From positions 1-64,000 of the forward strand of contig NZ_FOAN01000012.1 of NCBI RefSeq assembly GCF_900109525.1: a stretch of 64,000 bases of DNA, in the 5' to 3' direction. This document shows positions 17,674 through 28,700 of the stretch, in pieces (within the stretch, counting starts at the first letter, position 1; every line of letters starts with the position of its first letter). This stretch comes from Allobosea lupini. GTDB taxonomy: Bacteria; Pseudomonadota; Alphaproteobacteria; Rhizobiales; Beijerinckiaceae. The notes under the pieces are model-generated. The model had not been told where the DNA came from. It worked only from the letters and a program-made list of their open reading frames with translations, and searched no databases. Position numbers and translations under genes: made by a program.

Positions 17674-19722
17674 TCAACCGCCTTTACCAAGCTGACCAAG
17701 CCTGCGCGCAACCACCGGATCCTCGAGCAGGTCGGTTGCATTCCCGGCCAGCCGATGTCGCCAGTTCGGCTTCTCAACCGTCGTTCCGGGAACATTCGGC
17801 TGCGTCCGAATTCCGAGCGCGTCTTCGACCGGCAGGATCTTCAACGCACAGGGTGTCGCTGCGACATAGCGCACCGCCGCATCCACGACGGGGCCTGTAT
17901 CGTCAGGCGCCGGCCGATCGCCTTCCGCGATGCCGGCATCACGGAAGGCGCCCCAGAGGATGCCGCGATCCCAGTCGCGAACCGCCTGATGATCGATCTC
18001 GCCGTCTGACGGATCGATATCCGAGCCCGCCCACCAACCCGCGGTCGGCACCAAGTCGTGCGTGCTGGTCATCGCGACCGCCTGTGCGTCCCAGTCCTTC
18101 GGCGGCACATAGCCATTCTGCGTCCGCTCGAAGCGGAGAACCCGCATCCCGCCGATGCCCTGATCGCTCAGCTGCTCGCGGAAGCCGTAAGGCAAGGTGC
18201 CCAGGTCCTCGCCGATCACGATGGCCCGGTGCCGCCAGGACTCGAGCGCGATCAGACGGAACAGCGTCTCGGACGGGAAGCTGACATAGGCGCCCTCGAG
18301 CGCGCCGGCGCCTTCCGGGATGAGCCAGAGCCGGCTCATGCCCATCACATGGTCGATGCGGATGCCGCCAACATGGCGCAGGCTCGCCCGCAACGTCTCG
18401 ATGAAGGGTGCATAGCCGCTCGCCGCCAGCCCAAGCGGGGAGAAGGTGGTCAGCCCCCAGTTCTGGCCATCGATCGCGTAGTAGTCAGGCGGCGCGCCGA
18501 TCGTAAGGCCGATCAGCACATCGCTTGGCCGGCTCCAGGCATGGCTGCCGGCGCCATCCATGCCGATGGCGAGATCGGCGATGAGGCCGACCTTCATGCC
18601 GGCCTCGCGGCAGGCTTGCTGCGCGCTCGCATAGGAGCGGGCGGACAGCCATTGCAGGAAAATCTGGTGATCGATCTCTTCGGCATGGCCGGCAGCGAAA
18701 GCGGCGACCTCGGCGCTCGCTGCGTCGCGATAATGCGCCGGCCAGTCGCGCCAGTGCAGGGCCGTCGGGTCGCGTTCGCGCTGAGCGGCATGGAGCAGTT
18801 CGAAAACCGCATGGTCCCGCAGCAGGGGCGACGCATCGGCCAGGAAGCGCTCGAAATCCTGGCGTGCCTCGATCGTGTCGGACGAGTTCCTCAGGCTCAG
18901 GAACAGCGCCTTCAACAGACGCTGACGCAGGGGCGTCGCCTGCAGCCAATCGATTTCCGACAGGCCCGACAGACGCGCCATCTCCTCGCCCAATCCGCTG
19001 CGCGCAACGACGTCGCGGATGTAGGCCTCGGGCAGTGCTGCCGCCGGATCGGCATGGAGCGGGTTGTAGAACAGCCGCGTCGAGGGAGAATAGGGGCTGA
19101 ACTGCTCGGGCAGCGCGCCATAGAGCGCGTGCACCGGGCTGATCGCAAGGGCATCGGCACCCTTGCCAGCCGCCGCCCGAGCGAGCGCGGCGACCCCGGC
19201 AAAATTGCCGATGCCACCATCGAGCCCACTGCGAAGGGAATAGATCTGGGCAGCGAGACCCCAGCCGGCGTGGCCGCCAGCCAGGTCCCCGTACGTCACA
19301 CAACGGCCCGGGGCAACCGCCACGGTCACATCACCGTCCGCCAGATGAACGATATGGTAGCCTGGCTCCTCGAACGGCGGCAGAATCGTTTCCTCACCAC
19401 CGCCTGCCTGAGGCGACACCGTGCGCCGCCCGCCCTTTTCGAGTGTCACTTCAATCTCGCCGGTTCCCTTTCGCGCAAACGGCAGCGTGATCGGCAGCCC
19501 GACGCGCGAGACGATGAAACGCGACCCGGATCCGGCCTCTCGCATCGAGACGATCTGGAGCGAATCGGCGATGGCCGCACCTGTGTCCGCCGGAAGCCCG
19601 ATCGCCAGGAGAATGGCGCGCAGACTTGCTGGTGAAACTTGGTGGATGGCGCCGGCCTGATCCGTCCAATCGGAAGCTACCCCTGCTCGGATCGCGAGTT
19701 CACGAAGGCTTTCGTCTGTCAT
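17674..19722 (-). CDS. malQ: 4-alpha-glucanotransferase (amylomaltase)
   Basis: 682 aa, GH77. MalQ shuffles glucan segments between maltodextrins, disposing of short products of debranching. Landmarks include an N-terminal extension domain (LRELAIRAGVASDWTDQAG), the substrate-binding YSPSTRLFYNPLHADP region, nucleophile D in GGIRIDHVMGMSRLW, acid/base E in IVIGEDLGTLPYGFREQL and D in TSTHDLVPTAGWW. The length fits the large bacterial type with an N-terminal module. The gene is first on its strand, with an EcfG-type promoter about 85-105 bases upstream, divergent from the DUF2934 gene. treY lies downstream on the same strand. Confidence 0.95.
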   Translation of the reverse strand: MTDESLRELAIRAGVASDWTDQAGAIHQVSPASLRAILLAIGLPADTGAAIADSLQIVSMREAGSGSRFIVSRVGLPITLPFARKGTGEIEVTLEKGGRRTVSPQAGGGEETILPPFEEPGYHIVHLADGDVTVAVAPGRCVTYGDLAGGHAGWGLAAQIYSLRSGLDGGIGNFAGVAALARAAAGKGADALAISPVHALYGALPEQFSPYSPSTRLFYNPLHADPAAALPEAYIRDVVARSGLGEEMARLSGLSEIDWLQATPLRQRLLKALFLSLRNSSDTIEARQDFERFLADASPLLRDHAVFELLHAAQRERDPTALHWRDWPAHYRDAASAEVAAFAAGHAEEIDHQIFLQWLSARSYASAQQACREAGMKVGLIADLAIGMDGAGSHAWSRPSDVLIGLTIGAPPDYYAIDGQNWGLTTFSPLGLAASGYAPFIETLRASLRHVGGIRIDHVMGMSRLWLIPEGAGALEGAYVSFPSETLFRLIALESWRHRAIVIGEDLGTLPYGFREQLSDQGIGGMRVLRFERTQNGYVPPKDWDAQAVAMTSTHDLVPTAGWWAGSDIDPSDGEIDHQAVRDWDRGILWGAFRDAGIAEGDRPAPDDTGPVVDAAVRYVAATPCALKILPVEDALGIRTQPNVPGTTVEKPNWRHRLAGNATDLLEDPVVARRLGQLGKGG

Positions 19723-19804
19723 CGGTCGCTAAGCCGCCTCGAGTGAGATATGATGAAAAGCCTGTGAGCAACGCCAAATCGCCGCACCGGACCATGCCTG
19801 TCGC

Positions 19805-19830
19805 AACGCAGCAAAGGTACCCGCCGTTCC
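19805..19830 (-). promoter_or_regulatory. EcfG-type promoter for malQ
   Basis: On the minus strand GGAAC (19830-19826), 17 bases, CGTT (19808-19805). It points toward malQ and would give a leader of about 75 bases. It lies back to back with another EcfG-type site facing the DUF2934 gene. Confidence 0.6.
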
Positions 19831-19864
19831 CCGCTGACGCGATCGAGCCTCAACGCACCTTTGC

Positions 19865-19889
19865 GGAACTTGGGAGGTCTGTGGCGGTT
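19865..19889 (+). promoter_or_regulatory. EcfG-type promoter for the DUF2934 gene
   Basis: GGAAC at 19865-19869, 16 bases, GGTT at 19886-19889, 34 bases before the ATG at 19924. The first base of the -10 element is G instead of C, as at glgE and glgA. Confidence 0.6.
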
Positions 19890-19923
19890 GTTCGAAGCGT
19901 CTGATGCAGCCGGGAGATAGCTT

Positions 19924-20151
19924 ATGAGTCGGGACAAACTCGTGAGGGATACAGCCTATGCCATCTGGGAGGCTGAGGGTCGTCCCGATGGCCGCGACTT
20001 CGAGCATTGGCGCCTGGCAGAAGAACGTGTCTCGCGCGGCGAGGCGGAGCAGGGCAAGTCCAAGACTGGGGCTGCTGCGAAGGGACGGAGCAAGAAGGTG
20101 TCGGTTAACAAGCCTGCCGCGACGAAAGAACGGTCGAAGAAGGCTGTGTAG
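19924..20151 (+). CDS. DUF2934 domain protein, 75 aa
   Basis: The N-terminal 38 residues match the DUF2934 pattern: VRDTAYAIWEAEGRPDGRDF followed by EHWRLAEERV. The C-terminal half is a Lys/Ala/Ser-rich tail with repeated SKK/RSKK basic clusters, which could bind DNA or RNA. Function of the family is unknown; members are common small proteins in alphaproteobacteria. The start is preceded by GGGAGA about 8 bases upstream. An EcfG-type promoter precedes the gene, so stress induction is likely. A hairpin terminator follows. Confidence 0.85.
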   Translation: MSRDKLVRDTAYAIWEAEGRPDGRDFEHWRLAEERVSRGEAEQGKSKTGAAAKGRSKKVSVNKPAATKERSKKAV

Positions 20152-20161
20152 TTGAGACTAG

Positions 20162-20188
20162 GCGGGCCTCCGAGCCCGCAATTCTGTT
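20162..20188 (+). terminator. Terminator between the DUF2934 gene and glgA
   Basis: GCGGGC (20162-20167) pairs with GCCCGC (20174-20179) around a 6-base loop, followed by a T-rich stretch ending TTTT. It lies 10 bases after the DUF2934 stop, between two convergent genes. Confidence 0.6.
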
Positions 20189-20225
20189 TTGGTTTCGCCC
20201 CGGCGCGCCGCCTGCGAAAAGTGCT

Positions 20226-21758
20226 TTAGCCTCCGAGCGCCCGGGCATACACCGAAGCGTAGTTGAAGCTCGGACGCCGCCAGTCGAAACGCTTGGACAT
20301 CGCCTGGTCGCGCATCATCCTGAAGGCTCGTTTCGAGCGGAAGGCATCGAGAGCGCGGCGCACCGCTGCCGATAGACCCGCCCCGCTCAACGATGAGAAC
20401 AGGAAGCCCGAAACGCCGTCCTCGATCGTGTCGACGAGGCCACCCGTGCGATAGGCGATCGGAAGCGCACCAGCCCGCTGCGCATACATCTGGCTCAGGC
20501 CGCAAGGTTCGAACCGGGACGGCATCAGCAGAAAATCGCTGGCAGCGAACAGCCGCCGTGCCTCGGCATCGTCAAAGCCGATCCGCGCTGCGACTGCATG
20601 GGGATGGCGCTTTGCCAGATGCGCGACAGCCTCTTCCAGACGCGATTCACCCTGACCCGTGACGACGAGCTGGCCGCCTGCGGCAACGATCGTCGCGGCC
20701 GCCTCGATCGACAGATCGATGCCCTTTTGATGGACGAGGCGAGAGATGATCGAAAAGAGCGGGCCTTTCGATTCCGGCAGTGCGAATGCTTTGCGGATCG
20801 CAGTCGCATTCCGGCGCTTCCACTGCCGGACCATCTGCTCGGTCGTCGCCCCGCCTCCGATCAGCGTATCCCAGCTGGCGTCGATGCCGTTGACAATGCC
20901 GGTCAGATGACCTGCCTCCATCCGGCTTCTGAGCAGCCCGTCGAGACCGCAGCCATGCTCGGGGGTGGTGATCTCTCTCGCATAGGTCTGGCTCACGGTG
21001 GTGACGTGAGAGCCGTAGAATATGCCGGCCTTGAGGAATGAAAGCATGCCGTGGAACTCGGCGCCGTCGACGCTGAATGCCTGGTCAGGGATGGCAAGAG
21101 CGGCCATCCGTCGAGGCTCGAACAGACCTTGATAGGCGAGATTGTGGATCGTCAGGATCGTCGGCGTCGACACGTCTTTCCAGCGCAGATAGCCGGCGGT
21201 GAGCCCGGACGGCCAGTCGTTGATGTGCAGGATGTCGGGTTTCCAGTTGGGATCGGCCTCGCCAGCCGCAATCTCCGCTGCAGCAAGTGAGAGGCGGGCG
21301 AACCGGATGTCGTTATCGGCGAATTCGCTGCCGCCGAACGGCCCGTAAGGAGAACCGGAGCGATCATAAAGCTCGTCACAGAGCACGGTGTAGATCGTCA
21401 GACCATCGGACGTCGCAAAGCGGCCAAGCGACCAGGGCGGCAGTTCCGCAGTGCCCGGCATCTGGCGCACGACCTCCATCACCGGCCTTGCGCTGCGGAC
21501 CTGGCGGAAGCCTGGAATCAGGACGCGGACGTCGCAATGGGAGCGCATCTGCCGCGGCAGAGCGGCAGAGACCTCACCCAGGCCTCCGGCCTTGATAAAG
21601 TCGCTCATCTCGGACGTCACGAAAAGCAGCTTGGTTGTGCCTGGAAGCGGAGATGGGATGTCCTGCGGGTCGTCCTTGACCGCCTGGGCGTAGTGAAGTG
21701 CATGCGCCGATGTCGAGGACGCGGTCCTCGTTTCAGCAAGCTTCAGACTATCGGCCAT
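20226..21758 (-). CDS. glgA: Glycogen synthase (ADP-glucose type, GT5)
   Basis: GlgA transfers glucose from ADP-glucose to the non-reducing end of alpha-1,4-glucan. After a 40-residue leader the GT5 core starts with TKLLFVTSEMSDFIKAGGLG (the substrate-binding KxGGL motif), followed by DILHINDWPSGLTAGYLRW and TIHNLAYQGLFEP. The C-terminal Rossmann domain has FSIISRLVHQKGIDLSIEA and LMPSRFEPCGLSQMYAQRAG. The frame is open to 21962, but an EcfG-type promoter at 21810-21786 lies inside that extension and points inward, so I place the start at the ATG at 21758 (MADSLKLAETRT), giving 510 aa. No glgC is in the window, so ADP-glucose must come from elsewhere. Divergent from glgX. Confidence 0.93.
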   Translation of the reverse strand: MADSLKLAETRTASSTSAHALHYAQAVKDDPQDIPSPLPGTTKLLFVTSEMSDFIKAGGLGEVSAALPRQMRSHCDVRVLIPGFRQVRSARPVMEVVRQMPGTAELPPWSLGRFATSDGLTIYTVLCDELYDRSGSPYGPFGGSEFADNDIRFARLSLAAAEIAAGEADPNWKPDILHINDWPSGLTAGYLRWKDVSTPTILTIHNLAYQGLFEPRRMAALAIPDQAFSVDGAEFHGMLSFLKAGIFYGSHVTTVSQTYAREITTPEHGCGLDGLLRSRMEAGHLTGIVNGIDASWDTLIGGGATTEQMVRQWKRRNATAIRKAFALPESKGPLFSIISRLVHQKGIDLSIEAAATIVAAGGQLVVTGQGESRLEEAVAHLAKRHPHAVAARIGFDDAEARRLFAASDFLLMPSRFEPCGLSQMYAQRAGALPIAYRTGGLVDTIEDGVSGFLFSSLSGAGLSAAVRRALDAFRSKRAFRMMRDQAMSKRFDWRRPSFNYASVYARALGG

Positions 21759-21785
21759 TACAGGGTTCCCAGACTGCCAACCCGC

Positions 21786-21810
21786 AACCGGCACGCCGGT
21801 CGCTGGTTCC
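21786..21810 (-). promoter_or_regulatory. EcfG-type promoter for glgA
   Basis: On the minus strand GGAAC (21810-21806), 16 bases, GGTT (21789-21786), 28 bases before the proposed glgA ATG at 21758. Confidence 0.6.
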
Positions 21811-21852
21811 ATGATGCAGTGCAAAATTCTCATGCAATCTTGGGGCCGATCT

Positions 21853-21877
21853 GGAACTGCCGGCCTCCTGCCACGTT
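21853..21877 (+). promoter_or_regulatory. EcfG-type promoter for glgX
   Basis: GGAAC at 21853-21857, 16 bases, CGTT at 21874-21877: exact consensus, 77 bases before the glgX ATG. It is divergent from the glgA promoter 43 bases away. Confidence 0.65.
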
Positions 21878-21953
21878 CCCCTTGGCGCGACATCGCGTAA
21901 GGCGGATTGTCGAGAATTGGCCGTTTGCGCCAGCATCCAAGGACAATCACGAC

Positions 21954-24032
21954 ATGTCGCAAGATCAGATCGAGGTCAGGCCCGGCTCCCCAGTCGAGCT
22001 CGGGGCGAACTTCGATGGCGAGGGTACCAATTTTGCGCTGTTCTCGGCCTATGCCGATCGTGTCGAGCTATGCCTGTTTGATGACAGCGGCAAGACAGAG
22101 ACGGCGCGCATAACGCTTCCGGAGTATACGGACGAAATCTTTCATGGCTATTTGCCGGGAATTCGGCCCGGGCAGCGCTATGGCTACCGCGTGCATGGCC
22201 GGTTTGCACCGGAAGAGGGGCACCGCTTCAATTCTCACAAGCTCCTGCTCGACCCATACGCTCGCGAATTCGCAGGCAGCATCGACTGGAATGAGGCCCA
22301 TTACGGCTATGATCTAAACGCCGGCGACGATCGCGATCTCAGCTTCAGCGAACTCGACAGCGCGCCTTTCATGCCCAAATGCGTCGTCTGCGACTGGAAG
22401 GCCGATCCGAAGCCTCCGGTCAAGCCGCTCGTTCCCTGGGACCGAACCGTCTTCTATGAAACGCATGTCCGCGGCTTCACCCAGCTCCATCCGGCCGTGC
22501 CGGAAGCCGAACGCGGCACCTTCGACGGGCTGCGTCATGACCAGGTGATCGACTACATCCGCAGCCTCGGCGTCACCTCGGTCGAGCTGCTGCCGATTCA
22601 CGCCTATCTCGACGACCATCACCTGATCTCGAAGGGCCTCTCGAATTATTGGGGCTACAACAGCATCGGCTTCTTCGCGCCGATGCCTCGCTATGAGGGC
22701 AGGACGGGCCTGGCCTCCTTCCGCGAGATGGTGAGGGCCTTCCACGATGCCGGTCTCGAGGTGATCCTCGACGTGGTTTACAACCATACCGCGGAAGGCA
22801 ACGAGCTCGGGCCGACGCTCTCGTTCAAGGGCATCGACAACTTCTCCTACTATCGGACGATGCCAGAGGAACCGCGCTACTACATCAACGACACCGGTAC
22901 CGGGAACACCGTCAACACCAGCCATCCGCGCGTGCTGCAACTGGTGATGGATTCCCTGCGCTACTGGGTCGAGGTTATGGAGGTCGACGGCTTCCGCTTC
23001 GACCTCGGCACCATTCTCGGCCGCGAGCCGCATGGGTTCGATCCGCGCGGCGGCTTCTTCGACGCGATCGGCCAGGATCCGGTGCTTCGTAAGGTCAAAC
23101 TCATCGGCGAACCCTGGGACATTGGTCCGGGCGGGTATCAGGTCGGGGGTTTCCCGCCGGGCTGGGCCGAATGGAACGACAAGTACCGGGACACGATCCG
23201 CGCCTATTGGAAGGGCGAGGAAGGTATCATCCGCGACCTCGCGGCGCGGATCACCGGGTCGGGCGACGTTTACGACCAACGCGGACGGCGGCCCTGGGCG
23301 ACCGTGAACTTCATCACCGCCCACGACGGCTTCACGCTGAACGATCTGGTTTCGTACAACGACAAGCACAACGAGGCGAATGGCGAGGACAACAAGGATG
23401 GCCACGGCCATAACCTGTCCTTCAACCACGGCGCCGAGGGACCAACCGATGATCCCGGCATCCTCAGCGTCCGCCAGCGCCAGAAGCGCAACATGCTTGC
23501 GACACTACTCCTGTCGCATGGGACGCCGATGCTGCTCGCCGGCGACGAACATGGGCATTCCAACCATGGCAACAACAATGTCTACGCCCAGGACAACGAG
23601 ACGGCCTGGATGCGCTGGGAAGAGATCGGTGCCAGGGACCAGAAGCTCAGCGACTTCGTGCGGCGTGTCCTGCAATTGCGGGCCGAGCATCCGATCTTCC
23701 GCCGCGCCTCGTTTCGCGACGGCTGCCTGCTGCGCTGGATTAACCCGGCCGGCGGCGAGCAGCAGGAGGAGCATTGGGACGACCCCGGTGTCCTCGCAAT
23801 CGGGCTGTTAATGCATATGCCGGATGTCGAGTCGGGCGGCGACGAGGCGCTCATGCTGTTCAACGCATTCGATGGCGAGGTCGTCTTCAAGATCCCGCCG
23901 CGCGTAAAAAGCGGGTCCTGGTCGGTGGTGCTGGACACCGAGACCGGCCCGAATTCGGACGAAGGGCGCAAGGGCCTCAAGGCCGATCAGGAGATCACGC
24001 TTTCACCGCGCTCGCTGATCGTCCTGATGTAG
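21954..24032 (+). CDS. glgX: Glycogen debranching enzyme (isoamylase type)
   Basis: 692 aa, GH13. GlgX hydrolyses alpha-1,6 branches of phosphorylase-trimmed glycogen. A CBM48 domain (LGANFDGEGTNFALFSAYAD) precedes the barrel, with ETHVRGFTQLHPAVPEAERG, YWGYNSIGFFAPMPRY, the nucleophile region GFRFDLGTILGRE, acid/base LIGEPWDIGPGGYQVGGFP and FITAHDGFTLNDLVSYNDKH. The start ATG at 21954 has AAGGA about 10 bases upstream, and the MSQDQIEVRPGSPVELGAN start agrees with family N termini. An EcfG-type promoter lies upstream. The 3' end overlaps the convergent second glgX by 38 bases. Confidence 0.96.
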   Translation: MSQDQIEVRPGSPVELGANFDGEGTNFALFSAYADRVELCLFDDSGKTETARITLPEYTDEIFHGYLPGIRPGQRYGYRVHGRFAPEEGHRFNSHKLLLDPYAREFAGSIDWNEAHYGYDLNAGDDRDLSFSELDSAPFMPKCVVCDWKADPKPPVKPLVPWDRTVFYETHVRGFTQLHPAVPEAERGTFDGLRHDQVIDYIRSLGVTSVELLPIHAYLDDHHLISKGLSNYWGYNSIGFFAPMPRYEGRTGLASFREMVRAFHDAGLEVILDVVYNHTAEGNELGPTLSFKGIDNFSYYRTMPEEPRYYINDTGTGNTVNTSHPRVLQLVMDSLRYWVEVMEVDGFRFDLGTILGREPHGFDPRGGFFDAIGQDPVLRKVKLIGEPWDIGPGGYQVGGFPPGWAEWNDKYRDTIRAYWKGEEGIIRDLAARITGSGDVYDQRGRRPWATVNFITAHDGFTLNDLVSYNDKHNEANGEDNKDGHGHNLSFNHGAEGPTDDPGILSVRQRQKRNMLATLLLSHGTPMLLAGDEHGHSNHGNNNVYAQDNETAWMRWEEIGARDQKLSDFVRRVLQLRAEHPIFRRASFRDGCLLRWINPAGGEQQEEHWDDPGVLAIGLLMHMPDVESGGDEALMLFNAFDGEVVFKIPPRVKSGSWSVVLDTETGPNSDEGRKGLKADQEITLSPRSLIVLM

Positions 24033-25998
24033 TCGCCGATATGGCCCGGTGTGAGCCGGGCAGCCACAAGCTTACGCTGCGCGCCGGCAGATCATCGGCC
24101 GCGTCCGCCGAGCTGAGCAGTCGAACCCAGCCTTGCTCGGCCTGCGCGAGCCGCGCGCCGACCCGGGTCCGGTTGATCGCGACGAGCACGTTGTCCGCCC
24201 GATCGCGCAGCAGCAGGCAAACCAGGTCCAGACTCTGCCAGTCCTCGTCCGCTATGGGCGAACCGTCCGGCTTGAGCCATCGCGCATTGGGCGGATCGCC
24301 GGTGCCGCTGAGGAATCCGTTACGGGACAGCAAGGGCAATTCTCGGCGAAGTCGCGAGAGATCAGCGGTGAAGGCGATCAGGCTGTCGTCGGCATTGGCC
24401 CAGTCGAGCCAGGTGGTCTCGTTGTCCTGGGCATAGGCATTATTGTTGCCGTGCTGCGTGCGACCGAGTTCATCTCCGGCAGTCAGCATCGGGATTCCGC
24501 GTGACGCGAACAGCGTTGCGAGCAGGGCTCGGACATCGCGGGCGCGATGCGCTGTGACCTCCGGCTCGTCCGTCCGGCCTTCCAGGCCGTTGTTCCAGCT
24601 GTGGCTGTCGTTGTCGCCGTCGCGATTGCTCTCGCCATTGGCCTCGTTGTGCTTGGCGGCGTAGCTGACGAGGTCGCCGAGCGTGAAGCCGTCATGGGCC
24701 GCGACGAAGTTGATGCTGGCATGAGGCCCCCGGTGCTGCGCAGCGAACAGGTCGGACGAGCCGGAAAGCCGCGTCGCGAGCGCGCCGGCCATGCCGGCAT
24801 CGCCGCGCCAGAAGCGGCGGACGTCGTCGCGGAAACGCCCGTTCCATTCGGCGAAAGGAAAAGGGAATTCGCCGAGCCGGTAGCCGCCCGGACCAATATC
24901 CCAGGGTTCCGCGATCAAAACGGCTTGCGAGAGCGCCGGATCCTGCAGGATCGCCGCAAGGAGCGGCGCGTCAGGCGTAAAGCCGGCCGCCGTCCTGCCC
25001 ATCACCGTCGCCAGATCGAACCGGAACCCGGCGACGCCCAGGCTCAGCCAGCACCGAAGGGCATCCATCGCCAGCCGCACCACCGGCGCACGATCGAGCG
25101 CCAGCGTATGGCCGCAGCCAGTGTCGTTGACGAGACGTCCGGGATCGTCCTGCGCATGGCGATAGTAGACGGCATTGTCGAGGCCGCGCAGCGAGATCGT
25201 CGCGCCCAGTTCGTCACTCTCGGCAGTGTGGTTCAGGACGATGTCAAGGAGGACGCCGATGCCAGCCTGCGCATAGGCGGTGCAGAGCTTGCGCAGGTCA
25301 TCAACCCCGCCCGGAGCGAGCCGCGGATCGAGCGCAAAGAAGTTGACGGGGTTGTAGCCCCAGCCATTGCGCAGCCCCATTGGCGGCAGATGGCGCTCGT
25401 CCATCCATGCCGCGATCGGCATGAGCTCGACATGGCTGACGCCGAGACGGCGCAGATGATCGATGATGCGAGGTTCGCTCAGCGCGGCGAGCGTTCCGCG
25501 TAGCGTCTCCGGTACCGCCGGGTGGCGCATGCTGAACGCCTTCGCAGCGATCTCGTAGATGAAGCTCGGCTGTGCCGACTCGACGAAGAGCGGTGCGTTC
25601 TGCGCAACAACGATGCAGCGCGGCACGAAATCGGCCGTCTCCTCGCCATGCTGCGCGAGCCGCGAGTCCCAGTGGAATGGTCGGTCGATTGCCCTGGCGT
25701 AGGGATCGACCAGCAGCTTCGCCGGATCGAAGCGATGGCCGCGATGCGGCTGCCAGGGCCCTTCGGCCCGCAAGCCATAGCGTAGGCCGGGGCCGGCGCC
25801 AGGAAGCAGACCGTGATGGAGGTCACCGCTGCGGCAGGGCAGCGGCAATCGCGCGGTCTCGACCTCGCCGCTGTCGTCGAAGAGCGAAACCAGCACGCGC
25901 TCGCCATTTTGCGAGAACACGGCAAAGGCGACCCCATCTGCCGTCGCAGTCGCCCCGAGCTGCGGCGGTAGCCGGCAGTGGATCAGCTCTGCCGTCAC
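23995..25998 (-). CDS. glgX: Second GlgX-type glycogen debranching enzyme
   Basis: 667 aa from the chosen GTG at 25998; the frame is open to an ATG at 26151, but that would overlap the glgP coding region by 121 bases. CBM48 domain (TATADGVAFAVFSQNGERV), then GH13 with GWGYNPVNFFALDPRL, nucleophile region GFRFDLATVMGRT, acid/base LIAEPWDIGPGGYRLGEFP and FVAAHDGFTLGDLVSYAAKH. It is clearly a paralogue of the neighbouring plus-strand glgX but diverged, with a shorter C-terminal domain. It follows glgP after 32 bases on the same strand, so phosphorylase and debranching enzyme form an operon, as expected for joint glycogen breakdown. Its last 38 bases overlap the end of the other glgX. Confidence 0.92.
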   Translation of the reverse strand: MTAELIHCRLPPQLGATATADGVAFAVFSQNGERVLVSLFDDSGEVETARLPLPCRSGDLHHGLLPGAGPGLRYGLRAEGPWQPHRGHRFDPAKLLVDPYARAIDRPFHWDSRLAQHGEETADFVPRCIVVAQNAPLFVESAQPSFIYEIAAKAFSMRHPAVPETLRGTLAALSEPRIIDHLRRLGVSHVELMPIAAWMDERHLPPMGLRNGWGYNPVNFFALDPRLAPGGVDDLRKLCTAYAQAGIGVLLDIVLNHTAESDELGATISLRGLDNAVYYRHAQDDPGRLVNDTGCGHTLALDRAPVVRLAMDALRCWLSLGVAGFRFDLATVMGRTAAGFTPDAPLLAAILQDPALSQAVLIAEPWDIGPGGYRLGEFPFPFAEWNGRFRDDVRRFWRGDAGMAGALATRLSGSSDLFAAQHRGPHASINFVAAHDGFTLGDLVSYAAKHNEANGESNRDGDNDSHSWNNGLEGRTDEPEVTAHRARDVRALLATLFASRGIPMLTAGDELGRTQHGNNNAYAQDNETTWLDWANADDSLIAFTADLSRLRRELPLLSRNGFLSGTGDPPNARWLKPDGSPIADEDWQSLDLVCLLLRDRADNVLVAINRTRVGARLAQAEQGWVRLLSSADAADDLPARSVSLWLPGSHRAISATTSGRSASAVKA

Positions 25999-26030
25999 CG
26001 CTGCATCGCCAGATCGCGCGGGCGCAAGGG

Positions 26031-28499
<2,469 letters not shown>

Positions 28500-28700
28500 C
28501 CGCGATGTTCCTCTGCCTTTGAGAAGGTGTCGGCCAATGGCGCTGGTTGCCGGGCGTGAGTCTAGGAGATGAGGATGCGATCGCCAAGGGTGCGTGTGGC
28601 CCAGCTAGGGCATTTGTACTGACGTGCGCCGGAATGCCCGAGGGGCGATCTCCGTGATTGTGTCGACGCTGCGCATCGGCCGCGCCGCGACAGTAAGCGA

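Noticed and set aside
18058..19635. Plus-strand 525-codon frame opposite malQ
   Set aside because: GC-rich shadow of malQ with Arg/Ala/Gly-rich composition and no motif.
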